Source of the DNA: Bradyrhizobium diazoefficiens
Lineage (GTDB): Bacteria > Pseudomonadota > Alphaproteobacteria > Rhizobiales > Xanthobacteraceae
Reading direction: 5' to 3'
Length of the DNA: 64,000 bases
Assembly (NCBI RefSeq): GCF_016616425.1
Contig: NZ_CP067101.1
Coordinates: 1,550,001-1,614,000 of the forward strand
This document shows, piece by piece, positions 46,694 to 54,466 of the stretch (its first letter is position 1; each line of letters starts with the position of its first letter). Below the pieces are notes generated by a model, which worked only from the letters and a program-made list of their open reading frames with translations, had not been told where the DNA came from and did not search any database. The position numbers were made by a program, and so were the translations under genes.

Positions 46694-47131
46694 TCAGCGG
46701 CAGCGCGGATAGATCGCGGCGAGATCACGGCCCTTGAGCAAGAGCAACCGCGAGGTGAGGCCGCCACGGCGGCTGATCCAGTTGCGAACCGGGCCGGGAT
46801 AGGCGGCAAGCACCGCGACCGACGCTTCCGGCTCGGCATAAAAGCGCCCGCGCCGGTCCACCGAACGTGCCGCATGGAAGCCGAGCACCGCGCGCTTGGT
46901 GACGCAGATGCGCTCGCCCGGCACGATGCTCAGGACCAGCGTGCAGGCAGACAGGCAGGGACCGTCGATCACCACGCGCTCGCCGCTCTCGCGCACCTTC
47001 TCGAACAAATCGAGGAACGGCCCGACCTGTCCGCCCGGAGACTGGATGATGCGGATTTCGGCGGCAGCGGGCGCGATGGCGAGCAGCGCGAATCCAAGCA
47101 TCAGGGCTGTGACGAAAGCGGCGCGTCGCAT
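46694..47131 (-). CDS. Secreted protein with ClpP-like fold features (COG3904-like)
   Basis: 145 residues from ATG 47131 with TGGAG upstream. The N-terminal signal peptide MRRAAFVTALMLGFALLAIA is cleaved near AAA-EI. The mature part IRIIQSPGGQVGPFLDLFEK, VVIDGPCLSACTLVLSIVPG and AVLGFHAARSVDRRG resembles the periplasmic ClpP/crotonase-like COG3904 proteins, where the serine of xSAC sits at the nucleophile position and His follows in FHAA. Whether it is a protease is unknown. It is a single gene on the minus strand, about 160 bp from the micro-protein. Confidence 0.8.
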   Translation of the reverse strand: MRRAAFVTALMLGFALLAIAPAAAEIRIIQSPGGQVGPFLDLFEKVRESGERVVIDGPCLSACTLVLSIVPGERICVTKRAVLGFHAARSVDRRGRFYAEPEASVAVLAAYPGPVRNWISRRGGLTSRLLLLKGRDLAAIYPRCR

Positions 47132-47260
47132 GGAGCACTCCACAAGCTCGGCTTGGCAGGATCAGCAAAGCGTAGCGTGCCCACCATTGTCACCACAAAT
47201 TCTGGAGAAGTGGTGGGCACGGCGCTTGCGCGCCTTTGTCAGCCCTACAATTTTTCGTGC

Positions 47261-48049
47261 CTACCCGTTGCGGCGCTGACCGCGCAGCGTCGGCAGGCCG
47301 ATACCTGCCGCATCGAAACCGCCATCGACGGCCAAAATTTGCCCGGTGATGTAGCTCGCGCTTGCCGAGCACAGGAAATAGATCGCTTCGGCGAGTTCCT
47401 CCTCCAGACCGTAGCGGTTGAGCGGAATGGCGTCGTGATAGTCGGCGCGGATCTCCTTGGTGTGCACCTGCTTCGCCATCGCGGTGTCGACCGGTCCCGG
47501 CGCGACCGCGTTGACGCGGATGTTGAAGGAGGCGAGCTCGACCGCAAGCTGCTTGGTGAGGTGCGCGAGCCCGGCCTTGCTGGTGCCGTAGGCCGAGCGC
47601 AGCGTCGAGGCGCGCACCGCCGAGATCGAGGTGACGTTGACGATGGCGCCGCCGTTGCCGTCGCGCATCAAGGGCACCGCCGCCTTGGCGCAGAGGAAGG
47701 GGCCGGTGAGGTTGACGTCGAGGACGCGGCGCCAATCGGTCTCGGACGTCTCCATCAGCGGCGCGAACACTGCGATGCCGGCATTGTTGATAAGCGCATC
47801 GAGCCGGCCGAACCGTCGCTCGAGCGTCGTCATCGCGGCCGCGACCGCGGCTGCGTCCGAGACGTCGCAGGTCAGCGCCAGCGTCGCCCCGCTTTGGTCG
47901 ATTTCGGCGACTGCCCGGCCGAGCAACTCGCCCTCGATGTCGAGCAGCGCCACGCGCCAGCCCTCGGCCAGGAACTTCTTCGCGGTTGCAAGCCCGATGC
48001 CGCGCGCGGCTCCGGTGACGAGGGCGACTTTTTGTGGGGCTTGCGGCAT
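47261..48049 (-). CDS. Short-chain dehydrogenase/reductase
   Basis: 262 residues from ATG 48049 (MPQAPQKVALVTGAARGIGL); the longer frame upstream is rejected. It has the TGAARGIG cofactor motif, LDALINNAGIAVF, catalytic Ser in VNVTSISAV, YGTSKAGLAHLTKQ with Tyr/Lys, and a C-terminal SYITGQILAVDGGFDA. It is a classical SDR of unknown substrate. It is divergent from the YciI gene at 48349 and tail to tail with nothing; the region between holds the P3 promoter for the opposite strand. Confidence 0.93.
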   Translation of the reverse strand: MPQAPQKVALVTGAARGIGLATAKKFLAEGWRVALLDIEGELLGRAVAEIDQSGATLALTCDVSDAAAVAAAMTTLERRFGRLDALINNAGIAVFAPLMETSETDWRRVLDVNLTGPFLCAKAAVPLMRDGNGGAIVNVTSISAVRASTLRSAYGTSKAGLAHLTKQLAVELASFNIRVNAVAPGPVDTAMAKQVHTKEIRADYHDAIPLNRYGLEEELAEAIYFLCSASASYITGQILAVDGGFDAAGIGLPTLRGQRRNG

Positions 48050-48217
48050 TGGCTGATCTGTCCTGCGTCCGGGAAGGGGCGGCGCGCGAGCGCCGGTGCT
48101 CCTTTTACTTCGCTTTCGTTCCGGCAAGGAAGGCCTCAGGCCGACCCTATAATCCCGATCCGGCCCGAAGGCGCCTGCCGCAATCGCACCGCGGCCTCCA
48201 AATATTTTCTGCGCCGC

Positions 48218-48244
48218 TGTCGGGGCGGCGAGCGGTCGTTCGTC
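48218..48244 (+). promoter_or_regulatory. Predicted ECF42-dependent promoter P3 (YciI gene 2)
   Basis: TGTCGG (48218-48223), 17-bp spacer, CGTC (48241-48244). The leader to ATG 48349 is about 105 nt, longer than at P1 and P2. A palindromic REP-like element (ATTCCGGGCTCGCG ... CGCGCCTTGGAATGA, about 48289-48324) lies in the leader and may account for the difference. Confidence 0.68.
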
Positions 48245-48348
48245 TTATAGGGGAATGCGGGCCGGCTGATCCCGTCCGCAGGTGAATGGATTCCGGGCTC
48301 GCGGCTTCGTCGCGCCTTGGAATGACAGTGAGAAACAAGGAACCTTCC

Positions 48349-48753
48349 ATGCGATTCATGATGCTCATGATTCCGCTCGGCTATGAGAGCGCGCCGCCGG
48401 ACGTGCAACTCGATCCCGAGCGCGTTGCCGCGATGATGCGCTACAACGAGGCGCTGAAGGATGCCGGCGTGCTGATCACGCTCGACGGCCTGCATCCGCC
48501 CTCGATGGGCGCGCGCATCTCGTTTGCGACCGGCGAACCTGTCGTGACCGACGGCCCTTTCGCCGAAGCCAAGGAGGTCCTGGGCGGCTACTGGATGATC
48601 GAGGTCGCCTCGCGCGCCGAGGCGATCGCCTGGGCGAAGAAGTGTCCGGCTTCGGCCAACGAGATCATCGAGATCCGGCAGGTACAGGAGATGAGCGACT
48701 TTCCGCCCGACGTGCAGCAGGCCGCGGCCGGTTTTGGCGACCTGAAGAAGTAG
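48349..48753 (+). CDS. YciI/DGPF-domain protein, second copy
   Basis: 134 residues from ATG 48349 (MRFMMLMIPLGYESAPPDVQ). The DGPF motif VVTDGPFAEAKEVLGGYWMI and the segment KKCPASANEIIEIRQVQEM mark the PhnB/YciI-like group typically encoded beside ECF42 sigma factors. An upstream ATG at 48286 lies inside the repeat and is rejected. Its promoter motif P3 matches that of the sigma operon 5 kb upstream, so it is a probable target. Confidence 0.93.
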   Translation: MRFMMLMIPLGYESAPPDVQLDPERVAAMMRYNEALKDAGVLITLDGLHPPSMGARISFATGEPVVTDGPFAEAKEVLGGYWMIEVASRAEAIAWAKKCPASANEIIEIRQVQEMSDFPPDVQQAAAGFGDLKK

Positions 48754-48760
48754 CTACAGC

Positions 48761-48787
48761 CGTCGCGAGAAAATCGCGTCTGTCGTC
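48761..48787 (+). promoter_or_regulatory. Possible ECF42-dependent promoter P4 (YciI gene 3)
   Basis: CGTCGC (48761-48766, four of six matching TGTCGG), a 17-bp spacer and CGTC (48784-48787), 24 nt before ATG 48812. Weaker than P1-P3 but with the same spacing and leader length. Confidence 0.5.
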
Positions 48788-48811
48788 AATCGATCAGCAA
48801 GGAGAGAACCG

Positions 48812-49177
48812 ATGAGCACCGAACACAAATTCCTCGCCGTCTATCTCGGCAGCATGACCGGCCCGAAGATGGCGGCCTGGCGCGCGCTTCCCGAGGCCGA
48901 ACGGAAGGCAAAGGAGCGGGAGGGCATGGCCGCCTGGCACGGCTGGGTCGAGAGGCACAAGGCCGTGATCGTCGAGATGGGCGGCCCGCTCGGCAAGACC
49001 CGCCGGATCGACGCGAGCGGTATCAGCGAGATCAGCAATGCGTTGACCGGCTTCACGGTGGTGCGGGCTGCCTCGCAGGAGGAAGCTGCCAAGCTGTTCG
49101 AGAACCATCCGCATTTTTCGATCTTTCCGGGCGAGGCGATCGAAGTCATGCCCGTGCTGCCCATTCCGCAGATGTAG
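48812..49177 (+). CDS. YciI-related protein, third member
   Basis: 121 residues starting MSTEHKFLAVYLGSMTGPKM, with AAWHGWVERHKAVIVEMGGP, the position of DGPF taken by a GGPLGKT segment, and a C-terminal FSIFPGEAIEVMPVLPIP. This is a divergent YCII-domain protein lacking the exact DGPF motif. GGAGAGAACC precedes ATG 48812. It lies 58 bp after the second YciI gene, and may use its own promoter P4 or read-through. Confidence 0.88.
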   Translation: MSTEHKFLAVYLGSMTGPKMAAWRALPEAERKAKEREGMAAWHGWVERHKAVIVEMGGPLGKTRRIDASGISEISNALTGFTVVRAASQEEAAKLFENHPHFSIFPGEAIEVMPVLPIPQM

Positions 49178-49280
49178 CTTCGGGCGAACTCGTTTCCGGG
49201 CTCGACGGCGACCATCGGCCCGGCATGACCGTGGAAGTACGGGGCTAAGCACGGCTCATCAGCGCTAGTGACCTTCACGT

Positions 49281-49313
49281 CCAGCTCATGTAAAGCTCGT
49301 TCACATGAGCTGG
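49281..49313. promoter_or_regulatory. Operator-like palindrome over the TetR start codon
   Basis: CCAGCTCATGT (49281-49291) and ACATGAGCTGG (49303-49313) are perfect 11-bp inverted arms. The inner 17 bp TGTAAAGCTCGTTCACA (49289-49305) has the form TGTAAA-N5-TTCACA and nearly equals the palindrome in front of the DUF2852 gene. Binding here would block translation initiation or transcription of the TetR gene (autorepression). Confidence 0.7.
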
Positions 49314-50045
49314 CGCAAGGAGCAGCGCCGCGCCGAGCGCGGCTATCACCACGGCAATCTGAAGGAAGCCCTGTTGCAGGCTGCTCTCGGCCTGATCGCC
49401 GAGAAGGGCGCGGCCGGCTTCACCTTCGCCGATGCCGCACGCATGGCCGGCGTCAGCGCGGCGGCGCCCTATCGGCATTTCCGCGACCGCGACGAGCTAT
49501 TGTCCTCGATCGCGCAGCGCGGTTTCGAGCAGTTCGAGGCGCGCCTGACCGCAGCCTGGGACGACGGGCGGCCCGATACGGTCACCGCGTTCGAACGCGT
49601 CGGCAGGGCCTATCTTGCTTTCGCCCGCGAGGAGCCCGCGTTTTACAACGCGATGTTCGAGTCCGGCTTGCCGGTCGATGCCAATCCGGCGCTGCAGGCC
49701 GCGAGCGAGCGCGCCTTCAACATCATTCGCGCCGCGGCCGAGCGGCTCGCGGCGCTCGCGCCGCCCGGCACGCCGCGCCCGCCCGCGATGATGATGGCGC
49801 TGCACATCTGGTCGATGGCGCACGGCGTGGCCTCGCTGTTCTCGCGCGGCGACGCCGCACGGCGCAAACTGCCGATGTCACCCGACGAACTGTTGGAGGC
49901 CGAGGTGCTGATCTATCTGCGCGGTCTCGGCTTCCCCACCGATCGGCGCCCGGCAGGCCGGAGCGCCGAGCCGCCGCCGGTGCCTCCGGAGGCTTCCTCC
50001 GGTTCTGGCGTGCCGCCCGGCGGTCCCTGGGGCAAGCCGAAATAA
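49305..50045 (+). CDS. TetR family regulator with WHG-type C-terminal domain
   Basis: 246 residues. The DNA-binding domain begins YHHGNLKEALLQAALGLIAE, a start shared by the TetR_C_33/WHG group, followed by FTFADAARMAGVSAAAPYRH as the recognition helix-turn-helix. The ligand domain includes FYNAMFESGLP and HIWSMAHGVASLF. The last 35 residues are a Pro/Gly-rich low-complexity tail (PPPVPPEASSGSGVPPGGPW). It probably controls itself and the downstream DUF2852 gene through the shared 17-bp operator. Confidence 0.93.
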   Translation: MSWRKEQRRAERGYHHGNLKEALLQAALGLIAEKGAAGFTFADAARMAGVSAAAPYRHFRDRDELLSSIAQRGFEQFEARLTAAWDDGRPDTVTAFERVGRAYLAFAREEPAFYNAMFESGLPVDANPALQAASERAFNIIRAAAERLAALAPPGTPRPPAMMMALHIWSMAHGVASLFSRGDAARRKLPMSPDELLEAEVLIYLRGLGFPTDRRPAGRSAEPPPVPPEASSGSGVPPGGPWGKPK

Positions 50046-50085
50046 AATTGCGCAAATAATCCGGCGGCCCTGTCGGGACGCCGGC

Positions 50086-50130
50086 TTGACAAAAGCGCGG
50101 GATGGTTTAGCTATGTAAATGTTATTTACA
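50086..50130 (+). promoter_or_regulatory. Promoter and TetR operator of the DUF2852 gene
   Basis: TTGACA (50086-50091) is followed about 17-18 bp later by AGCTAT/GCTATG. The perfect palindrome TGTAAATGTTATTTACA (50114-50130) overlaps the expected -10/start region. It has the same TGTAAA-N5-TTYACA plan as the site at 49289-49305, so repression by the adjacent TetR protein is a direct prediction. Confidence 0.72.
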
Positions 50131-50163
50131 TTCACAACGGCTAATGCCGTGATGGAGAAGGAA

Positions 50164-50655
50164 ATGGCCTACACCGCTGATGTCAATCGATGGCGCGGCC
50201 CTTCGGACCAATACCAACAATACGAGCGTCCCCACATGCTCGATACGCCCTGGCATCCCGGCTGGATTGCCGTGACCATCCTCGGCTTCATCATCTGGTG
50301 GCCGATCGGACTTGCCCTTCTCTTTTTCACACTCGGGAGCAGAAGAATGTCGTGCTGGAGCCACCAGGATCGCTGGCAGAGCAGGATGGAGCGGATGCAA
50401 TACAAGATGGACCGCATGCGCGGCCGCATGGAGCGCCGTGGCTTCGGCTTTGGCTTCGGCCCGCCGTCCTCCGGCAACCGCGCTTTCGACGAGTATCGCA
50501 GCGAAACGCTGCGCCGGCTCGAGGAAGAGCAGGTCGAGTTCAAGAACTTCCTCGACCGTCTGCGTCACGCCAAGGACAAGGAAGAGTTCGACCAGTTCAT
50601 GGCGCAGCACAAGACGCGTCCGACCCCGCCGCCGGACGACCAGCCGCAGGGCTGA
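50164..50655 (+). CDS. DUF2852 family membrane protein
   Basis: 163 residues from ATG 50164, preceded by GGAGAAGGA; ATGs at 50119 (inside the operator) and 50152 are less likely. One clear hydrophobic segment, GWIAVTILGFIIWWPIGLAL LFF (about 32-55), is followed by a basic, Met/Arg-rich helical part (RMERMQYKMDRMRGRMERRG) and a conserved NRAFDEYRSETLRRLEEEQV segment typical of DUF2852. The function is unknown. Control by the neighbouring TetR regulator suggests a membrane-stress or detergent-like signal, which is inference only. Confidence 0.9.
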   Translation: MAYTADVNRWRGPSDQYQQYERPHMLDTPWHPGWIAVTILGFIIWWPIGLALLFFTLGSRRMSCWSHQDRWQSRMERMQYKMDRMRGRMERRGFGFGFGPPSSGNRAFDEYRSETLRRLEEEQVEFKNFLDRLRHAKDKEEFDQFMAQHKTRPTPPPDDQPQG

Positions 50656-50909
50656 CCTTCAAAGGCTGATACCTCTCAAAGCCTTCAGGCGCATGCCCCC
50701 AAAGTCCTGATGGCCCCGAGCCGCCCGTCTGCGCAACCCGCAGGCGGGCGGTTCGGTCTTTGGCCACAGCATCCGGCCTTCTTGCCCCGGTGCGCCGGCT
50801 GAAACGTCCGGCCGCGATTTGCGTTCAATGGAGTGGAGGCGTGGGCCCGCCCTGCCGTCGCGCATGCCGTGCGCGCCTCCGCGCCGTCCACTCCTGCGAA
50901 CCGAGGCCA

Positions 50910-52235
50910 ATGATGACAAAAGCCCGCCTGCTGATCGCGACCTCTCTCTGCGCCTGCCTCCTTTCCGTTCCCCTCGTCACCGCCATCGCCATGCAGCGCA
51001 ACGAGCCCGACGTTGCCGAGCTCGGCCTGATCGCGAGCGTCGTCCAGCTCGTGCACCGCGCTTACGTCCACCCGATCAGCTCGGACGAGCTGACCAATGA
51101 CGTCCTCAAGGGCATGCTCAACCGCCTCGACCCGCACTCCGACTATATGGACGAAAAGGAATTCAAGCAGTCCCAGGCCGACATGGCCGGCCGGTTCGGT
51201 GGGCTGGGTATCCAGATCACCGAACAGGACGGCTTGCCGAAAGTGATTTCGCCGATAGACGGTACGCCTGCGGCGCGCGCCGGAATCGAGCCGGGTGACC
51301 AGATCCTCCTGATCGACCATGCCAGCGCACGTGGGATGCCTCTGAGCAAGGTGGTCGCGGTGTTGCGTGGCAATCCCGGCTCGACCGTGACGCTGACGCT
51401 GCTCCGCGGCAAGCAGGAGCCGCTGGACGTCACGTTGACGCGGGAAATCATCAAGGTGGAATCGGTCAAGTCGAACTTGGAGCCGGATGGCGTCGGCTAT
51501 ATTCGCATCAGCCAGTTCGGCGAAGACACCTCCGCCGGATTCAAAAACGCCCTGCAGAATCTTCAGCACGAGTCCAATGGCAAGCTGAAAGGACTTGTGC
51601 TCGATCTGCGCAATGATCCGGGCGGACTCCTGAAGGCCGCGATCGATGTCGCAGGCGACCTGCTCAACGGCGGCACCGTCGTGAGCATCCGCGGGCGCGA
51701 TGCCAGCGAGAACCGGAGCTTCGGCGCGCCCGCCCATGGCGACATGCTTGCCGGCGTTCCGGTTGTGGTGCTCATCAACGGCGCTTCCGCCTCGGCCTCT
51801 GAAATTGTCGCCGGAGCCTTGCAGGACCGTCATCGCGCCAAGGTGATGGGCACGCAGAGTTTCGGCAAAGGATCGGTGCAAACACTGATCCCGCTCAAGG
51901 GACATGGTGCGGTCAGGTTGACGACGGCGCTCTATTACACGCCGGCCGGACGCTCGATCCAGGATGAAGGCATTGCGCCCGACATCGTTGCCGAGGCGCC
52001 CAAGGAGCAGCAGATCGCGGGCGGCGTCGTGCTCCGGGAGAGCTCGTTGACCGGGGCACTTGCCAATCCCGGCTCGCTCAACGGCAGCCCTGCGCAGGCG
52101 CAAGCCGAGCAGGCCAAGCCGATCTCTTCACCGCCGATCAAGGCGGAGCTGATCGGCAAACCCGATGATGCCCAGCTCAAGCTGGCGCTGTCCTATCTCG
52201 ATCACAGCGGTCAAACGAACGGTCAGGCGCAGTGA
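50910..52235 (+). CDS. S41 family C-terminal processing peptidase (CtpA-like)
   Basis: 441 residues from ATG 50910, with an N-terminal signal or anchor (KARLLIATSLCACLLSVPLV). A PDZ domain (about 115-190; GRFGGLGIQITEQDGLPKVI, AGIEPGDQILLI) is followed by the S41 catalytic core with nucleophile Ser in GASASASEIVAGALQDR and general-base Lys in GTQSFGKGSVQTLIPL. The C-terminal tail is Gln/Ala-rich. It acts in the periplasm on protein C-termini. The frame upstream of 50910 is rejected as non-coding. It is convergent with the desaturase gene. Confidence 0.95.
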   Translation: MMTKARLLIATSLCACLLSVPLVTAIAMQRNEPDVAELGLIASVVQLVHRAYVHPISSDELTNDVLKGMLNRLDPHSDYMDEKEFKQSQADMAGRFGGLGIQITEQDGLPKVISPIDGTPAARAGIEPGDQILLIDHASARGMPLSKVVAVLRGNPGSTVTLTLLRGKQEPLDVTLTREIIKVESVKSNLEPDGVGYIRISQFGEDTSAGFKNALQNLQHESNGKLKGLVLDLRNDPGGLLKAAIDVAGDLLNGGTVVSIRGRDASENRSFGAPAHGDMLAGVPVVVLINGASASASEIVAGALQDRHRAKVMGTQSFGKGSVQTLIPLKGHGAVRLTTALYYTPAGRSIQDEGIAPDIVAEAPKEQQIAGGVVLRESSLTGALANPGSLNGSPAQAQAEQAKPISSPPIKAELIGKPDDAQLKLALSYLDHSGQTNGQAQ

Positions 52236-52302
52236 TGGTGGCGGCGCGCCTTGTGAGACCCGCGGCGCCCGGTTTGGGCGGGGCGGCCGGTTGCCGTGGT
52301 GT

Positions 52303-53466
52303 TCAGATCACCGCGGCGACTCGCGCGCGAACCGACGCCAGGAAGTGCTCGTAGGCGTGATCCACGATCTCATTGAGCGATCGCGTTCGCGCGAAGATCG
52401 CCTTGGCCTCGGCCAGAAACTCCTCACGGGTCGGGATCGTCGGCAAATGGAGATGCGTCAGCGCATCGACGCCTTCGTGGGCGCGACTGAGGATCTCGTG
52501 CAGCGTCGGCAGCTGCAACTCGGTCAGGTCGGCTCGGCGCCGTGCCGACGAGATCGCATCTGCCAGCGTCTGCGCATCGAACCGTCCGGCAAGCTCGCGC
52601 GCGGCCCGATTGATGACGCGCGCGCCGAGCGGCTGCTCGTTGCGCAGCACCTGTTCGGGTGGCGCCTTCATGTTCCAGACCACGCCCGCCCAGGACAACG
52701 CCTTCAGGATGTAATAGCTCACGTCGATCTCCCACCAGCGAAAGCCCTGCCGCACGCTGCTCTGGTAGGCGTGGTGGTTGTTGTGCCAGCCTTCACCCAG
52801 GGTGAGCAACGCCAGCAGCCAGTTGTTGCGGGAATCGTCGCCAGTCACGTAGCGCTTGCGTCCATGCACATGGGCGAGCGAATTGATGCAGAAGGTCGCG
52901 TGATAGAGCAGCACCGTGCTCCACAGGAAGCCGACGACCAGACCCGACCATCCCGCGAACAGGAAGCAGAGCGCTGCAAGCACAACGGCGGGCAGGATTT
53001 CGAGCCGATGCAGCCACATCAACTCCGGATAGACCGCGAGATCGCCGACTTTCACGAAGTCGGTCCCATCGTGCTGGCGATGGAAAATCCAGCCGAGATG
53101 GCTGTACAGGAAGCCGCGGTGACGCGGCGAATGCACGTCGATCTCGGTGTCGGAATGCAGGTGATGGTGCCGATGCTTGGCCGCCCACCACAACACGCTC
53201 TTTTGCGCGCTGCTTTGCGCGAGGCACGCCAGGATGAACTGAAACACCCGCCCGGTTGCAAACGCCCGATGCGAGAAGTAGCGGTGGTAACCCGCCCCGA
53301 TCGCGAACATCCGCAGGCCATACAGCGAGACGCAGATCGCAACGGCCTGCCACGTGACCCCTGACCAGATCGCCGCAACGCAGCCGAGATGGACCAGCAG
53401 GAACGGGACGGCGGAGGGGTACATAATGTCGTCGTGGTGGTCGTCGGCGGGCGCGTTAGGCGACAT
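52303..53466 (-). CDS. Acyl-lipid/acyl-CoA delta-9-type fatty acid desaturase
   Basis: A 387-residue membrane di-iron enzyme introducing a cis double bond into fatty acyl chains. The three histidine boxes are HRYFSH (about 61-66), HRHHH (about 98-102) and NNHHAYQ (about 230-236), separated by paired hydrophobic segments (FLLVHLGCVAAIWSGVTWQA; FLWSTVLLYHATFCINSLAH). The C-terminal 110 residues form a helical extension beyond the desaturase core. It starts ATG 53466. It may serve temperature or envelope-fluidity adaptation; no regulator is adjacent. Confidence 0.95.
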   Translation of the reverse strand: MSPNAPADDHHDDIMYPSAVPFLLVHLGCVAAIWSGVTWQAVAICVSLYGLRMFAIGAGYHRYFSHRAFATGRVFQFILACLAQSSAQKSVLWWAAKHRHHHLHSDTEIDVHSPRHRGFLYSHLGWIFHRQHDGTDFVKVGDLAVYPELMWLHRLEILPAVVLAALCFLFAGWSGLVVGFLWSTVLLYHATFCINSLAHVHGRKRYVTGDDSRNNWLLALLTLGEGWHNNHHAYQSSVRQGFRWWEIDVSYYILKALSWAGVVWNMKAPPEQVLRNEQPLGARVINRAARELAGRFDAQTLADAISSARRRADLTELQLPTLHEILSRAHEGVDALTHLHLPTIPTREEFLAEAKAIFARTRSLNEIVDHAYEHFLASVRARVAAVI

Positions 53467-53790
53467 GTGTCAGCGTGACCTCAGGTAACGGGGGATCAGG
53501 GATTCGCGTCGGCAGCACTGAGCGCCGGCGGGTACGAAAAACCCGCCAATGGCGGATACCGCGGGAGGCTTGAACGAACTGCTTTGCGTGGACATCGCCG
53601 GCCAATGCAGCGTCGGCCGAAAACTCGACTGACTATATGGTTGCCGATCCCCGGCGCACAAGCTCGTAGCCTCACGGGGGGCTGCGGCATAGTGCTCGGG
53701 TGGTAGCGCCGTGCCGCTCGCGGCGTGCGCGGGTTGCCCACGGGCTACATTCGAGAGGTGAAGGAAGCACCGGAACACCGGAGGCGGCGG
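53467..53790. other. Upstream region of the desaturase gene
   Basis: A 324-bp stretch with no recognised gene. The desaturase promoter should lie near its left end. Open frames on both strands lack family features. Confidence 0.4.
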
Positions 53791-53913
53791 ATCGGCGAGT
53801 TCGCCTGTAACGGCGCCGACACGGTTGCGACCGGCGAGGTCCCCGGCGGCTGTACCGCAGTCGGAAATCCTGCACGATTGATCAACGGCCCCGAGCCCGC
53901 CTCGGCGGCGTGA
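53791..53913 (+). pseudogene. C-terminal remnant of a hexapeptide-repeat acyltransferase
   Basis: The frame reads RIGEFACNGADTVATGEVPG then GCTAVGNPARLINGPEP and a stop. This is the left-handed beta-helix ending typical of CysE/WcaF/LpxA-like transferases (GAxSVVTKDVPPGxxAVGNPAR). No upstream part of such a gene is recognisable within 300 bp. It is therefore a truncated leftover. Confidence 0.6.
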
Positions 53914-53947
53914 CGCGTCGTCATGTCATCAGGCGACGTGCACTCGT

Positions 53948-54466
53948 TCAGGCGGCGCGACGGTGGCTCTCGCCGCCATGATGGGGCGTCACGGGTTCCG
54001 AGCTGGTCTGGCCCGGCGCATCCAGCACTGCGACGTGATGCCGGTAGACCATCTCCCAGCCCTTCCATCCCGTGAACAGGAGGATGCCGACCACGATCAG
54101 GGAGAGCACCACGCCCCACGGTTTGACCGCAGCCTCGGCGCCCTGCGCGTAGCGGAGGTAGAAATTGACCAGGGCCAGCACGACCGCCGCGAGATTGCCG
54201 GCCATATGGTACCAGGCATCGTTGAGACTGCGGATGCGCGGCTCACTGACGAAGTCCGTGAAGCCGGCCGTGGCCGCAACGAGCGCCATGACGATGCCGG
54301 CGCCGATCAGCCACATCGCGGCTCTGGCCCAGAAATTGTCGCCGGTTCCGATGAAGGCCAGATCGGCGATGGGCGCGCCGACCAGGAACGCGACGGGGAA
54401 CGGGATGATCATGGGGTGGAGCGGGTGATCGCCGATCGCGGCGGTCGTCTTGGGGTTGATGGTCAT
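53948..54466 (-). CDS. DUF2231 family membrane protein
   Basis: 172 residues from ATG 54466 (MTINPKTTAAIGDHPLHPMI). The HPLHPMIIPFPVAFLVGAPI motif is the signature of DUF2231, a small four-helix membrane family of unknown function, with histidines that could ligate metal or heme. Further spans are WLIGAGIVMALVAATAGFTD, NLAAVVLALVNFYLRY and VLSLIVVGILLFTGW. Upstream ATGs in frame are ignored. It stands alone on the minus strand, divergent from tolQ. Confidence 0.9.
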   Translation of the reverse strand: MTINPKTTAAIGDHPLHPMIIPFPVAFLVGAPIADLAFIGTGDNFWARAAMWLIGAGIVMALVAATAGFTDFVSEPRIRSLNDAWYHMAGNLAAVVLALVNFYLRYAQGAEAAVKPWGVVLSLIVVGILLFTGWKGWEMVYRHHVAVLDAPGQTSSEPVTPHHGGESHRRAA

